44,728 nucleotides of DNA. Source: Helicobacteraceae bacterium (GTDB lineage: Bacteria; Campylobacterota; Campylobacteria; Campylobacterales; Sulfurimonadaceae). The stretch spans positions 1 to 44,728 of the forward strand of contig JALSLA010000064.1 in the NCBI GenBank assembly GCA_026988515.1, given 5' to 3'. Each line of letters begins with the position of its first letter. The stretch's first letter is position 1. This document shows, in pieces, positions 29,824-38,022 of this stretch. The notes beneath the pieces were generated by a model. The model ran no database searches. It was given only the letters and a program-made list of their open reading frames with translations, and had not been told where the DNA came from. Position numbers and translations under genes: made by a program.

Positions 29824-31215
29824 ATGGACTATCGTATTGAAAAAGATACCATGGGAGAGATGAAAGTTCCTGTAGATGCCTATTGGGCAGCACAAACACA
29901 ACGATCCATTCACAATTTTGCAATTGGTGAAGAGACCATGCCTTATGAGATAACGCGTGCGTTTTCCTATTTAAAAAAAGCAGTAGCTCTTGTCAATAAA
30001 GATTTAGGAAAACTTGATGCCAAAAAGGCAGATGCCATTGCTGCTGCCGCCGATGATATGCTTTCGGGAAAACTTGACGGTAATTATCCGCTTGTTGTTT
30101 GGCAAACCGGTTCGGGAACGCAGTCTAATATGAATAACAATGAAGTGTTGGCCAACCGTGCTACGGAAATTCTTGGCGGAGATTTTAGAACGGAAAAATT
30201 AGTACATCCAAATGATGATGTGAATAAGTCGCAATCATCCAACGACACCTATCCGACTGCACTCCATGTTGCAGCGGTTATCTCTATGGAGACACGCGTA
30301 TTGCCGGCGATTGCAAAGCTCAAAGTAACACTGGCTGAAAAATCAAAAGCTTTTGAATCAGTAGTAAAAATTGGTCGTACCCATCTTCAAGATGCAACAC
30401 CGTTGACTCTGGGGCAAGAAATCAGCGGCTGGGTAGAGATGCTAGAGAAGTGTGAAACAATGGCAAAAGAGTCTTTAGAGGCGGTGCGTGAGTTGGCTTT
30501 AGGAGGCACGGCTGTTGGAACCGGTCTTAATGCTCATCCGGAACTTGGAGAACGCGTTGCCGCCAAGCTCACAGAGTTAACGGGACACCGGTTTGTTACG
30601 GCTCCCAATAAGTTTCATGCGCTTACATCGCATGATGCTCTGGTATATTCTCACGGAGCACTAAAGGCACTGGCAGCAGATATGATGAAAATAGCCAATG
30701 ATGTCCGCTGGTTGGCGAGCGGTCCACGTTGCGGTATTGGTGAAATCGAAATTCCGGCCAATGAACCGGGATCTTCAATTATGCCGGGAAAAGTCAACCC
30801 GACACAAGCCGAGGCTGTGACAATGGTGACGTGTCAGGTATTTGGCAATGATGTTGCCATTTCAATGGGTGCATCACAGGGGAACTTTGAACTGAATGTC
30901 TATAAACCGGTGATTGCATATAACTACTTGCAGTCATGCCGTTTGTTAGCCGATTCTATTGTCTCTTTTAATGATAATTGCGCTGTAGGTATAGAGCCGG
31001 TTCGCGAAAAAATTGACCATTTTTTACATAATTCATTGATGTTGGTCACGGCATTAAACCCGTACGTTGGATACGATAATGCTGCCAAAATAGCAAAAAC
31101 AGCTCATGCAAACAATGCTACACTGAAAGAGACAGCTGTTGAACTGGGTCTGCTGACAGCTGAAGAGTTTGATAAATACGTGGTGCCTGAAGAGATGATT
31201 GCACCTAAAGCCTAA
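29824..31215 (+). CDS. fumC: Fumarate hydratase class II
   Basis: Reversible hydration of fumarate to malate. The 463-residue, iron-independent class II enzyme shows the fumarase/aspartase signature [13 protein letters not shown] near 318-330, [19 protein letters not shown] near 97-115 and [16 protein letters not shown] near 184-199. ATG 29824 follows GGAGGG immediately after mdh. The class is notable only because many relatives use the Fe-S class I enzyme. It sits in the mdh-oor cluster as the neighbouring step. Confidence 0.96.
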   Translation: MDYRIEKDTMGEMKVPVDAYWAAQTQRSIHNFAIGEETMPYEITRAFSYLKKAVALVNKDLGKLDAKKADAIAAAADDMLSGKLDGNYPLVVWQTGSGTQSNMNNNEVLANRATEILGGDFRTEKLVHPNDDVNKSQSSNDTYPTALHVAAVISMETRVLPAIAKLKVTLAEKSKAFESVVKIGRTHLQDATPLTLGQEISGWVEMLEKCETMAKESLEAVRELALGGTAVGTGLNAHPELGERVAAKLTELTGHRFVTAPNKFHALTSHDALVYSHGALKALAADMMKIANDVRWLASGPRCGIGEIEIPANEPGSSIMPGKVNPTQAEAVTMVTCQVFGNDVAISMGASQGNFELNVYKPVIAYNYLQSCRLLADSIVSFNDNCAVGIEPVREKIDHFLHNSLMLVTALNPYVGYDNAAKIAKTAHANNATLKETAVELGLLTAEEFDKYVVPEEMIAPKA

Positions 31216-31257
31216 GTGCATAAGCAAATAACTTAAACTTAAACAAGGGAGAGATGA

Positions 31258-32430
31258 ATGAATATACATGAATATCAGGCAAAACAAATTTTTGCTCAGT
31301 ATGATGTGCCGACCCCTCGGGGTATAATTGCCAATACGCCGGATGAGGCAGTCGCAAATGCCAAAGAGCTGGGTGGCGATATTTGGGTTGTTAAAGCCCA
31401 AATTCATGCTGGTGGTCGTGGATTGGGCGGTGGTGTTAAGCTCGCCAAAACTTTAGATGAAGTCAGAGCATTGGCTTCTGAAATCTTAGGGATGACGCTG
31501 GTGACGCACCAAACCGGTCCCGAAGGCAAACTGGTTCAAAAAGTTTACATTGAAGAGGGTGCCGATATTAAAGATGAACTGTATCTTGGTGTGGTGCTTG
31601 ATCGTGCTAAAGAGATGCCGGTGATTATGGCATCGACTGAAGGCGGTATGGCTATTGAAGATGTGGCACATGACACACCCGAAAAGATCATTAAAGTTGC
31701 GGTCGATCCGGCTATCGGTTTTCAGGGATTTCATGGACGTGAATTGGTTTTTGGGTTGGGTATTACCGATAAAAACGAACAAAAAAAACTGATTGATTTT
31801 GCATCAAAACTCTATAAGCTCTATATGGAAAAAGATGCGGAGATGATTGAGATTAACCCGCTTATTAAGACCGGATCGGGAGACTTTTTGGCTCTTGACG
31901 GCAAAATGGGATTTGATGATTCTGCATTGGGACGTCACCCCGATATTGAAGCCATGCGTGACATTTCCGAAGAAGATGCCGACGAGCGAGAAGCATCACA
32001 GTACGGTTTGTCTTATATTGCGCTAGATGGAGAGATAGGCTGTATGGTCAATGGTGCGGGTCTTGCCATGGGTACGATGGATACTATTAACTATATGGGA
32101 GGCACACCGGCAAACTTTTTGGATGTTGGCGGAAGCGCTAATGCGGAAACGGTAGCCAAAGGTTTTGAAATTATTCTTAAAAACCCGAAAGTCAAAGCTA
32201 TTTTTGTAAATATTTTTGGTGGTATCGTCCGTTGTGATCGTATTGCCAACGGTATTTTGGAAGCAACAAAAATTACCGATGTCAACGTACCGGTAATTGT
32301 GCGTCTCGATGGAACCAATGCACCCGAAGCAGCGGAGATTCTTAAAAATGCCAATATTGCCAATATTATTGTCGGAACCGATCTGGGTGACGGTGCCGCA
32401 AAAGCAGTAGCTGCAGCGAAAGGAGCGTAA
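31258..32430 (+). CDS. sucC: Succinyl-CoA synthetase beta subunit
   Basis: ADP-forming succinate--CoA ligase, beta chain; makes or uses succinyl-CoA, the substrate that the downstream Oor enzyme would carboxylate. The 390-residue protein has an ATP-grasp domain (MNIHEYQAKQIF, AQIHAGGRGLGGGVKLA near 44-60, EINPLI near 198) and the C-terminal CoA-ligase domain with FLDVGGSANAETVAKGF near 287-303. ATG 31258 is preferred to ATG 31254 (out of frame); AAGGGAGAG lies upstream. sucD follows after six bases. Confidence 0.97.
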   Translation: MNIHEYQAKQIFAQYDVPTPRGIIANTPDEAVANAKELGGDIWVVKAQIHAGGRGLGGGVKLAKTLDEVRALASEILGMTLVTHQTGPEGKLVQKVYIEEGADIKDELYLGVVLDRAKEMPVIMASTEGGMAIEDVAHDTPEKIIKVAVDPAIGFQGFHGRELVFGLGITDKNEQKKLIDFASKLYKLYMEKDAEMIEINPLIKTGSGDFLALDGKMGFDDSALGRHPDIEAMRDISEEDADEREASQYGLSYIALDGEIGCMVNGAGLAMGTMDTINYMGGTPANFLDVGGSANAETVAKGFEIILKNPKVKAIFVNIFGGIVRCDRIANGILEATKITDVNVPVIVRLDGTNAPEAAEILKNANIANIIVGTDLGDGAAKAVAAAKGA

Positions 32431-32436
32431 TTAAAA

Positions 32437-33312
32437 ATGAGTATTTTAGTTAACAAAGATACAAAAGTAATTGTTCAAGGGTTTACAGGTAAAGAGGGGA
32501 CCTTTCATGCTGAGCAGTGTTTGGCATATGGTACAAAAATTGTTGGTGGTGTCACACCGAACAAAGGAGGCCAAGAGCATCTTGGAAAACCGGTGTTCAA
32601 TACGGTTAAAGAAGCAGTTGCAACTACGGGAGCAACGGTCAGTATGATTTTTGTGCCGCCGGCATTTGTAGCAGATGCCGTAATGGAAGCAGCAGATGCC
32701 AATATTGAGTTGGCGGTGATTATTACCGAAGGTGCTCCGGTACGTGATATGCAAGCAGCCAAAGCCTATGCCGTGAAGCATGGCATGAAAACCATCGGAC
32801 CAAACTGTCCGGGAATTATTACGGCTGAAGAGTGCAAAATAGGTATTATGCCGGGTATGATTTTTAAAAAGGGGAGCGTCGGCCTAATTTCGAAATCGGG
32901 TACCCTTACTTATGAGGGCGCCAATCAGGTATGTAACGAAGGTTACGGTATTTCAACGGCAGTCGGTATTGGTGGCGATCCGATTATTGGTCTTTCGTAT
33001 AAGCAGTTATTACCGATGTTTGAGGCTGATCCGGAAACGGAAGCTATTGTGATGATTGGTGAAATCGGCGGCGATCTTGAAATTCAAGCGGCGGCCTTTA
33101 TCAAAGAGAATATTAAAAAGCCGGTCGTTGCGTTCATAGCCGGTCAAACGGCACCTGCAGGTAAGCGTATGGGTCATGCCGGAGCTATTGTGTCCGGTGG
33201 TGCCGGTACGGCAAAAGAGAAGATGGAGGCCCTAGAGGCAGCGGGCGTCAAGGTGGTTGTAAGTCCCGCTGAAATAGGTAAAGCTGTAGCAGAAGTTTTA
33301 GGAAAAAAGTAA
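32437..33312 (+). CDS. sucD: Succinyl-CoA synthetase alpha subunit
   Basis: Alpha chain of the SucCD heterodimer. The 291-residue protein has a CoA-binding Rossmann domain ([31 protein letters not shown]) and the phosphorylated catalytic histidine in [13 protein letters not shown] near residue 247. [20 protein letters not shown] near 121-140 is a standard family segment. Normal length. It is tightly linked to sucC and followed after two bases by a small HMA-domain gene. Confidence 0.97.
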   Translation: MSILVNKDTKVIVQGFTGKEGTFHAEQCLAYGTKIVGGVTPNKGGQEHLGKPVFNTVKEAVATTGATVSMIFVPPAFVADAVMEAADANIELAVIITEGAPVRDMQAAKAYAVKHGMKTIGPNCPGIITAEECKIGIMPGMIFKKGSVGLISKSGTLTYEGANQVCNEGYGISTAVGIGGDPIIGLSYKQLLPMFEADPETEAIVMIGEIGGDLEIQAAAFIKENIKKPVVAFIAGQTAPAGKRMGHAGAIVSGGAGTAKEKMEALEAAGVKVVVSPAEIGKAVAEVLGKK

Positions 33313-33314
33313 TT

Positions 33315-33614
33315 TTGCGCTATACGGTAGAGGTCAATAACATACGTTGCGAAGGGTGTGCAAATACCATTAAAACGACACTTCAAAAAGAAGGTTTTAG
33401 CGATATTGAGGTTGATCTCTCGTGCGAGCCTCGTAAGGTAACAGTCAATGTTCAAGATGAGGCGTCATCAGCACAATTTAGAGCAATTTTAAGAAAACTA
33501 GGCTATCCTCTTTGTGATGAAAAGATTAGTTTAAGTAATTCAGCTACTCTTAAAGCAAAGAGTTTAGTCTCTTGTGTGGTCGGGAAATTTGGTGTCAATG
33601 ATAATACAGATTAA
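33315..33614 (+). CDS. Small heavy-metal-associated (HMA) domain protein
   Basis: A 99-residue cytoplasmic protein with a ferredoxin-like HMA fold: YTVEVNNIRCEGCANTIKTTL holds the metal-binding CxxC at residues 12-15, followed by the beta-alpha-beta pattern to about residue 70 and a C-terminal tail with one more cysteine (SLVSCVVG). Such domains bind Cu(I), Zn or similar ions. The start is TTG at 33315, two bases after the sucD stop, with GGAAAA in the end of sucD, so translation is probably coupled. Its place between sucCD and oorDABC suggests a link with that operon, but the metal and function are unknown. Confidence 0.8.
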   Translation: MRYTVEVNNIRCEGCANTIKTTLQKEGFSDIEVDLSCEPRKVTVNVQDEASSAQFRAILRKLGYPLCDEKISLSNSATLKAKSLVSCVVGKFGVNDNTD

Positions 33615-33643
33615 ATCTGTGTTTTAACAAATGAGGAGAATAG

Positions 33644-33979
33644 ATGGGAACGTTTAAAACTGAAAACCCAGGGAATCAACCTGTGTGGGTTAATACGAAT
33701 AACTGTAAAGCATGTGATATTTGTGTATCGGTCTGCCCTGCGGGCGTACTCGGCATGAAATATGAATCTACATCAACACTTGGAGCAATGATCTCTATTG
33801 ATCATCCGGAAGCATGCATCGGCTGTAATGAATGCGAATTGACATGTCCGGATTTTGCTATTTATGTAGCCGATAAAAAAGAGTATAAATTTGCAAAACT
33901 CACTGACGATTCCAAAGCGCGTCAAGCTGCTATTATCGCAAACAATTATATGTCACTTAGTGAACAAGGAGTTAAGTAA
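33644..33979 (+). CDS. oorD: 2-oxoglutarate:ferredoxin oxidoreductase delta subunit (2x[4Fe-4S])
   Basis: Electron-transfer subunit of the CoA-acylating 2-oxoglutarate oxidoreductase. The 111-residue protein has two 4Fe-4S motifs, CKACDICVSVCPAG and CIGCNECELTCPDF, as expected for a dicluster ferredoxin subunit. ATG 33644 has GAGGAGA upstream. Its TAA shares one base with the oorA ATG (TAATG). Confidence 0.95.
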   Translation: MGTFKTENPGNQPVWVNTNNCKACDICVSVCPAGVLGMKYESTSTLGAMISIDHPEACIGCNECELTCPDFAIYVADKKEYKFAKLTDDSKARQAAIIANNYMSLSEQGVK

Positions 33980-35115
33980 TGGCGACTAGAGAAATCATAT
34001 CTACAGGGAACCAATTGGCTGCTATTGCAGCAGTCGATGCCGGATGTAAATTTTTTGGAGGCTACCCGATTACACCTTCGTCGGAAGTAATGCATGAGAT
34101 CTCTGATCTTTTGCCGGCAGTCGGAGGTACGTGTATTCAAATGGAAGATGAGATTGCCGGAATTTGTGCAACAATCGGTGCAGCAATGGCGGGAGATCGT
34201 GCGTTAACGGCAACCTCCGGTCCGGGTGTGTCGTTAAAAGCAGAGCAGTTAGGTTTGGCTCAAATGGCAGAGGTACCGTTGGTGCTGGTCAATGTTATGC
34301 GAGGCGGTCCTTCTACGGGTCTTCCGACACGGGTATCACAAGGAGATATTCTTCAGTCTAAAAACCCGTCTCACGGTGACTACAAGTCCATTACGTTTTG
34401 TGCCGGCTCATTAGCTGAGTGTTATACCGAAGTGGTACGTGCTTTCAATGTTGCCGATAGATTTATGCAACCTGTTATAGTTTTATTAGATGAGACTATT
34501 GGACATATGCACGGTAAAGCGATGCTACCGACTCTTGAAGAGGTTCAAGCAGGTATTGTGCCGCGAAAAAGATTTGACGGTCCTGCCGAAGAGTATTTTC
34601 CATACTTGTGTGAAGCAGATGAACCGGCAGTACTGAATCCGATGTTTGAAGGGTATCGCTACCATTTTACCGGTCTTCACCATGATAAAAACGGATTCCC
34701 GACAGAAGAGATTGAAACCTGTCGTAAGCTGATTCAGCGTCTTGAAGATAAAGTAGCACTTCATGAAGATGAAGTCGAGTCTTATGAAGAGTTCATGATG
34801 GACGATGCAGATTTTATGATTATTGCTTACGGTTCTGTCTCATTGGCAGCAAAAGAAGCAATTCGCCACTTAAGAGCTGATGGTATCAAAGCGGGGCTGT
34901 TCCGTCCTATTACTATTTGGCCTTCTCCGGCGAAAAAGATCAAAGAATATACCGACAAAATAGAAAAAGTATTGGTAGTCGAGTTAAATATTGGTCAATT
35001 CCACAGTGAAGTTGAGCGTGCATCGTCACGATTAGATATTGATGGTCTGTTTAAAGTAAACGGTAGACCGATCTCTCCGTATGAGATTGTAAATAAAGTG
35101 AAGGAGATTTTGTAA
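33979..35115 (+). CDS. oorA: 2-oxoglutarate:ferredoxin oxidoreductase alpha subunit
   Basis: Alpha chain of OorDABC, which reversibly links 2-oxoglutarate + CoA to succinyl-CoA + CO2 with low-potential ferredoxin or flavodoxin. The 378-residue protein carries the pyrimidine-binding half (FFGGYPITPSSEVMHEI, QMEDEIAGICATIGAAMAG, TATSGPGVSLKAEQLGLAQM) with the conserved glutamate expected to contact thiamine diphosphate. It overlaps oorD and oorB by one base each (TAATG), which points to coupled translation. Confidence 0.96.
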   Translation: MATREIISTGNQLAAIAAVDAGCKFFGGYPITPSSEVMHEISDLLPAVGGTCIQMEDEIAGICATIGAAMAGDRALTATSGPGVSLKAEQLGLAQMAEVPLVLVNVMRGGPSTGLPTRVSQGDILQSKNPSHGDYKSITFCAGSLAECYTEVVRAFNVADRFMQPVIVLLDETIGHMHGKAMLPTLEEVQAGIVPRKRFDGPAEEYFPYLCEADEPAVLNPMFEGYRYHFTGLHHDKNGFPTEEIETCRKLIQRLEDKVALHEDEVESYEEFMMDDADFMIIAYGSVSLAAKEAIRHLRADGIKAGLFRPITIWPSPAKKIKEYTDKIEKVLVVELNIGQFHSEVERASSRLDIDGLFKVNGRPISPYEIVNKVKEIL

Positions 35116-35972
35116 TGGCATTTAATTACGATAACTATTTAAGACTAGAGAAGATGCCAACACTTTGGTGTTGGGGTTGTGGTGACGGTGTTATTTTAAA
35201 AGCATTTATTAGAGCAATCAATAAAATGGGTGTGGATCAAAATGACGTATGTGTTGTATCTGGAATTGGATGTTCAGGACGATTTTCTTCGTATGTGGAT
35301 TTTAATACCATTCATACAACACACGGAAGAACAGTAGCATATGCTACGGGTGTTAAGCTGGCACGTCCCGACAAACTTGTCGTATGTGTTGCCGGTGACG
35401 GGGATGCTTTGGCTATTGGCGGTAATCATACCATTCACGGCTGTCGACGAAATATTGACATTACCATGATTATTATCAATAACTTTATTTACGGTTTAAC
35501 CAACTCACAAACCTCTCCTACAACGCCGCAAGGAATGTGGACGGTTTCTCAAAAAGCGGGAAATATTGACCCGACGTTTGATACGTGTGAGCTGGCAATT
35601 GCTTCAGGAGCCTCTTTTGTGGCGCGTGAAACCATGCTGGATCCTAAAAAACTTGAGAAAGTACTGATTAAAGCAATGGAACATAAAGGCTTCTCAATGA
35701 TGGAAGTACTTTCAAATTGTCATATTAACTTGGGCCGTAAAAACAAAATGGCATCGGCTATGGAAAATCTTGAATGGATTGACAAAATTACAATATCTAA
35801 AAAGAAATATGATGCATTGAGCGAAGAAGAGCAACTCAATCTCTTTCCGACCGGCGTCTTGAAAGAGGACACGGAAGCTCGTGAATATTGTGATATGTAC
35901 AAAGACATTCAAGATGCACACCAAGGCAAACGCGGTAAGATTACTCAAGACGACTTTAAGAAAAAAATCTAA
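35115..35972 (+). CDS. oorB: 2-oxoglutarate:ferredoxin oxidoreductase beta subunit
   Basis: Thiamine-diphosphate-binding subunit. The 285-residue protein shows LWCWGCGDGVILKAF near 18-32, GIGCSGRFSSYVDF near 50, and the TPP/Mg motif AGDGDALAIGGNHTIH followed by NNFIYGLTNSQTSPTTP near 95-140. Paired with oorA it forms the catalytic core. The stop is nine bases before oorC. Confidence 0.96.
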   Translation: MAFNYDNYLRLEKMPTLWCWGCGDGVILKAFIRAINKMGVDQNDVCVVSGIGCSGRFSSYVDFNTIHTTHGRTVAYATGVKLARPDKLVVCVAGDGDALAIGGNHTIHGCRRNIDITMIIINNFIYGLTNSQTSPTTPQGMWTVSQKAGNIDPTFDTCELAIASGASFVARETMLDPKKLEKVLIKAMEHKGFSMMEVLSNCHINLGRKNKMASAMENLEWIDKITISKKKYDALSEEEQLNLFPTGVLKEDTEAREYCDMYKDIQDAHQGKRGKITQDDFKKKI

Positions 35973-35981
35973 GGAGACACA

Positions 35982-36536
35982 ATGGCACGAACATTAATGA
36001 GATTTACAGGCGTTGGTGGACAAGGTGTTCTTCTTGCCGGTGAAATCTTTGCAGCCGCAAAGATTGCGCTCGGAGGTTATGGACTGAAAACGGCAACATA
36101 TACGTCACAGGTTCGTGGTGGACCTACTGTTGTGGATATCACGCTTGATGATGAAGAGATCTTCTATCCGTATGCTAATGACGGAGAGATCAACTTTATG
36201 CTTTCGGTTGCTGATGTCAGCTATAACCTTTTTAAGAATGGAGTGCAAGAGGGAGGTATTATTGTTGTAGATCCCAATTTAGTACATCCGACCGACGAAG
36301 ATCGTAAAAAATGGACGATTTATGAGATTCCTATTATTACCATTGCAAAAGAAGAGGTAGGTAATGTTATTACCCAATCGGTAGTTGCTTTGGCTATTGC
36401 CAACACTATTATGAATGCGGTCGATAAAGATGTTTTAATAAAAACGATGTTGTCAAAAGTACCGCCTAAAGTTCATGAAGCCAATAAAAAAGCGTATGAA
36501 CTTGGTGAAAAATATGCCAAAGAGGCAATGGCGTAA
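35982..36536 (+). CDS. oorC: 2-oxoglutarate:ferredoxin oxidoreductase gamma subunit
   Basis: Gamma chain of OorDABC, 184 residues. RFTGVGGQGVLLAGEIFAAA and TYTSQVRGGPTVVDITL are the family signatures of the pyruvate/ketoisovalerate oxidoreductase gamma domain. AAGGAGA precedes the ATG. It is the last gene of the cluster; a 20-base perfect palindrome starts 14 bases after its stop. Confidence 0.95.
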   Translation: MARTLMRFTGVGGQGVLLAGEIFAAAKIALGGYGLKTATYTSQVRGGPTVVDITLDDEEIFYPYANDGEINFMLSVADVSYNLFKNGVQEGGIIVVDPNLVHPTDEDRKKWTIYEIPIITIAKEEVGNVITQSVVALAIANTIMNAVDKDVLIKTMLSKVPPKVHEANKKAYELGEKYAKEAMA

Positions 36537-36550
36537 TCTGCGTTAATATT

Positions 36551-36570
36551 GAGTGACCGTACGGTCACTC
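36551..36570. repeat. Perfect 20-bp palindrome between oorC and rnpB
   Basis: GAGTGACCGTACGGTCACTC is fully self-complementary. As RNA it folds into an 8-bp stem with a GTAC loop and could end the oor operon, although the T-rich tract only begins about 12 bases later. As DNA its TGACCGTACGGTCA core resembles TetR-family operators. The sequence does not decide between the two. Confidence 0.6.
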
Positions 36571-36608
36571 GGTTAAAATCTCTCTTTTATCTTTTCTGTT
36601 AAGTTTTT

Positions 36609-36614
36609 TATACT
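36609..36614 (+). promoter_or_regulatory. -10 box for rnpB
   Basis: TATACT after a T-rich stretch, 11 bases before the predicted 5' end of the RNase P RNA, a good -10 spacing. Confidence 0.6.
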
Positions 36615-36625
36615 ATGATTGCACC

Positions 36626-36951
36626 GGTACAACAGGTGATAGCTTAAAGTTTATCTTTAAGAGGAAAGTCCGGGCTGCCGTAAGACAGGGTTCCATCTAA
36701 CGGATGGCCACAGTAATGTGAGGGAAAGTGCAACAGAGAGCAGACTGCCGCATATTGATGCGGTAACGGTGAAAGGGTGGTGTAAGAGACCACCAGTCTC
36801 TGTAGTAATACGGAGAGCTTGTAAACCCAACCTGGCAGCAAAAAACAGATGGTTAGCGTCTTACAATTACTATTGTTTTGCTAAAGATATTTTGTAAGAA
36901 ATATTTGAGATTAATTATCACCCGAGACAGAACCCGGCTTATCGTTGTACC
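36626..36951 (+). ncRNA. rnpB: RNase P RNA (class A)
   Basis: Catalytic RNA that trims tRNA 5' leaders. Conserved blocks are present in order: GAGGAAAGTCCGGGC near 36660, CCACAGTAATGTGAGGGAAAGTGC near 36710-36732, GGTGAAAGGGTGG near 36769, GCTTGTAAACCC near 36818, and GAGACAGAACCCGGCTTAT near 36924-36942, which pairs with the first block to form P4. The ends GGTACAAC and GTTGTACC pair as P1 and set the boundaries to about 326 nt. The 3' end is two bases from the stop of the convergent HDOD gene. Confidence 0.93.
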
Positions 36952-36953
36952 CA

Positions 36954-37784
36954 CTACTGAACGGTTCGTATCTCTTCAAGTTTTTTAATAGTTCGATGCA
37001 GTGCGTTTTCATATACATGACGTTGCGTTTCATCATAAATTGAAAACCCTTCAAGTGCTTTGTGTTTAATATCATCACTGCTCTGATCCCAATTGTTCCA
37101 CATATGATATACGGTTTCCATCATGGCAACAGGTAGTTTCAGGTCTTCAGGTATGGTTTCTGATGAGTCGGTATATTTTAAAATGGTCACAATAGTGCTA
37201 TCGACTTTCCAGTGCTGCAGCATCATGGTAGAGACTTGTAGCGAGCTGACTCCGGTAACTTCTAGTTCTGCTACCCATTCGGGAGTGTCGTTTGCCACTT
37301 TCTTTTTAAAGAGTTCGACTTTATCTTCTTCTATTAAAATATGACTCAAGAGTATTTTTCCAATGCCCGACAAAAATGCTGCCAATTGAAGTTCACTGGC
37401 ATGTTGAGGCTGAATGGAGCGTGTCCACTCCGTCATTAAATTCATCTGCATCAGTGTATTGAAAATAAAGTTACGTTCGGACATATCGTACGCAGAGAGA
37501 TCGAACGGAAAGTTGTTGCGTATCCCAATAAGCAATGCCGTAGAGTAAATAGTAGCCTCTCCAAGCTGTACGCAAGCCGCTGCTATAGAGGTAATCTCTT
37601 TTTTCATGCCATAAAACGGTGTATTGATAAGCCCTAAAATTTTGGCACTTAGCATGGAGTCTGTCTCTACAATTGCAATAATGTCTTTAAGGCTTCTATC
37701 GGGATTTTCTCGTAACTTGCTTAACTGCATGACCGATGTCGGCAGCGGTGGAATGGCGTCAATATAGGTACTAATAGCTAACAT
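36954..37784 (-). CDS. HDOD domain protein
   Basis: A 276-residue single-domain protein of the HDOD family (an HD-related fold lacking the full metal site), often involved in signalling and chemotaxis. The segment IPPLPTSVMQLSKLRENPDRSLKDIIAIVETDSMLSAKILGLIN is split by the typical PxLP...L..L motif near residue 11-30, and FYGMKKEITSIAAACVQLGEATI near 57-80 is the HDOD core. No GGDEF, EAL or response-regulator domain is attached, so its target is unknown. It is divergent from sbcD; its stop codon borders rnpB. Confidence 0.85.
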   Translation of the reverse strand: MLAISTYIDAIPPLPTSVMQLSKLRENPDRSLKDIIAIVETDSMLSAKILGLINTPFYGMKKEITSIAAACVQLGEATIYSTALLIGIRNNFPFDLSAYDMSERNFIFNTLMQMNLMTEWTRSIQPQHASELQLAAFLSGIGKILLSHILIEEDKVELFKKKVANDTPEWVAELEVTGVSSLQVSTMMLQHWKVDSTIVTILKYTDSSETIPEDLKLPVAMMETVYHMWNNWDQSSDDIKHKALEGFSIYDETQRHVYENALHRTIKKLEEIRTVQ

Positions 37785-37821
37785 CGTTCAATATTTTCCG
37801 TCATATAGAGTATTTTGCTCC

Positions 37822-37827
37822 ATTATA
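37822..37827 (-). promoter_or_regulatory. Possible -10 box for the HDOD gene
   Basis: On the minus strand this reads TATAAT, 37 bases upstream of the HDOD start. Confidence 0.4.
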
Positions 37828-37888
37828 TTATTTCTTTATTAACAGATGATTATTATTGTTAACTAAAATATTTTTTAAGTAAAGACTC

Positions 37889-37900
37889 TTTACATGTAAA
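37889..37900. repeat. TTTACATGTAAA palindrome between the HDOD gene and sbcD
   Basis: Perfect 12-base copy of the recurrent word, in the middle of the 238-base divergent gap, so it could affect either gene. Confidence 0.7.
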
Positions 37901-37981
37901 AACTCACGGCTTGCATCAAGTAGATGATATATTTAATGCCTAATTATTGAAATTAATTATTTTTACTAAAGACTTTTAAAG

Positions 37982-37987
37982 TATAAT
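37982..37987 (+). promoter_or_regulatory. -10 box for sbcD
   Basis: Consensus TATAAT after an AT-rich stretch, 35 bases before the sbcD TTG start. Confidence 0.55.
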
Positions 37988-38022
37988 CTTTTGTATAGGA
38001 AAAGTCAGTTAAAGGAAATTTT

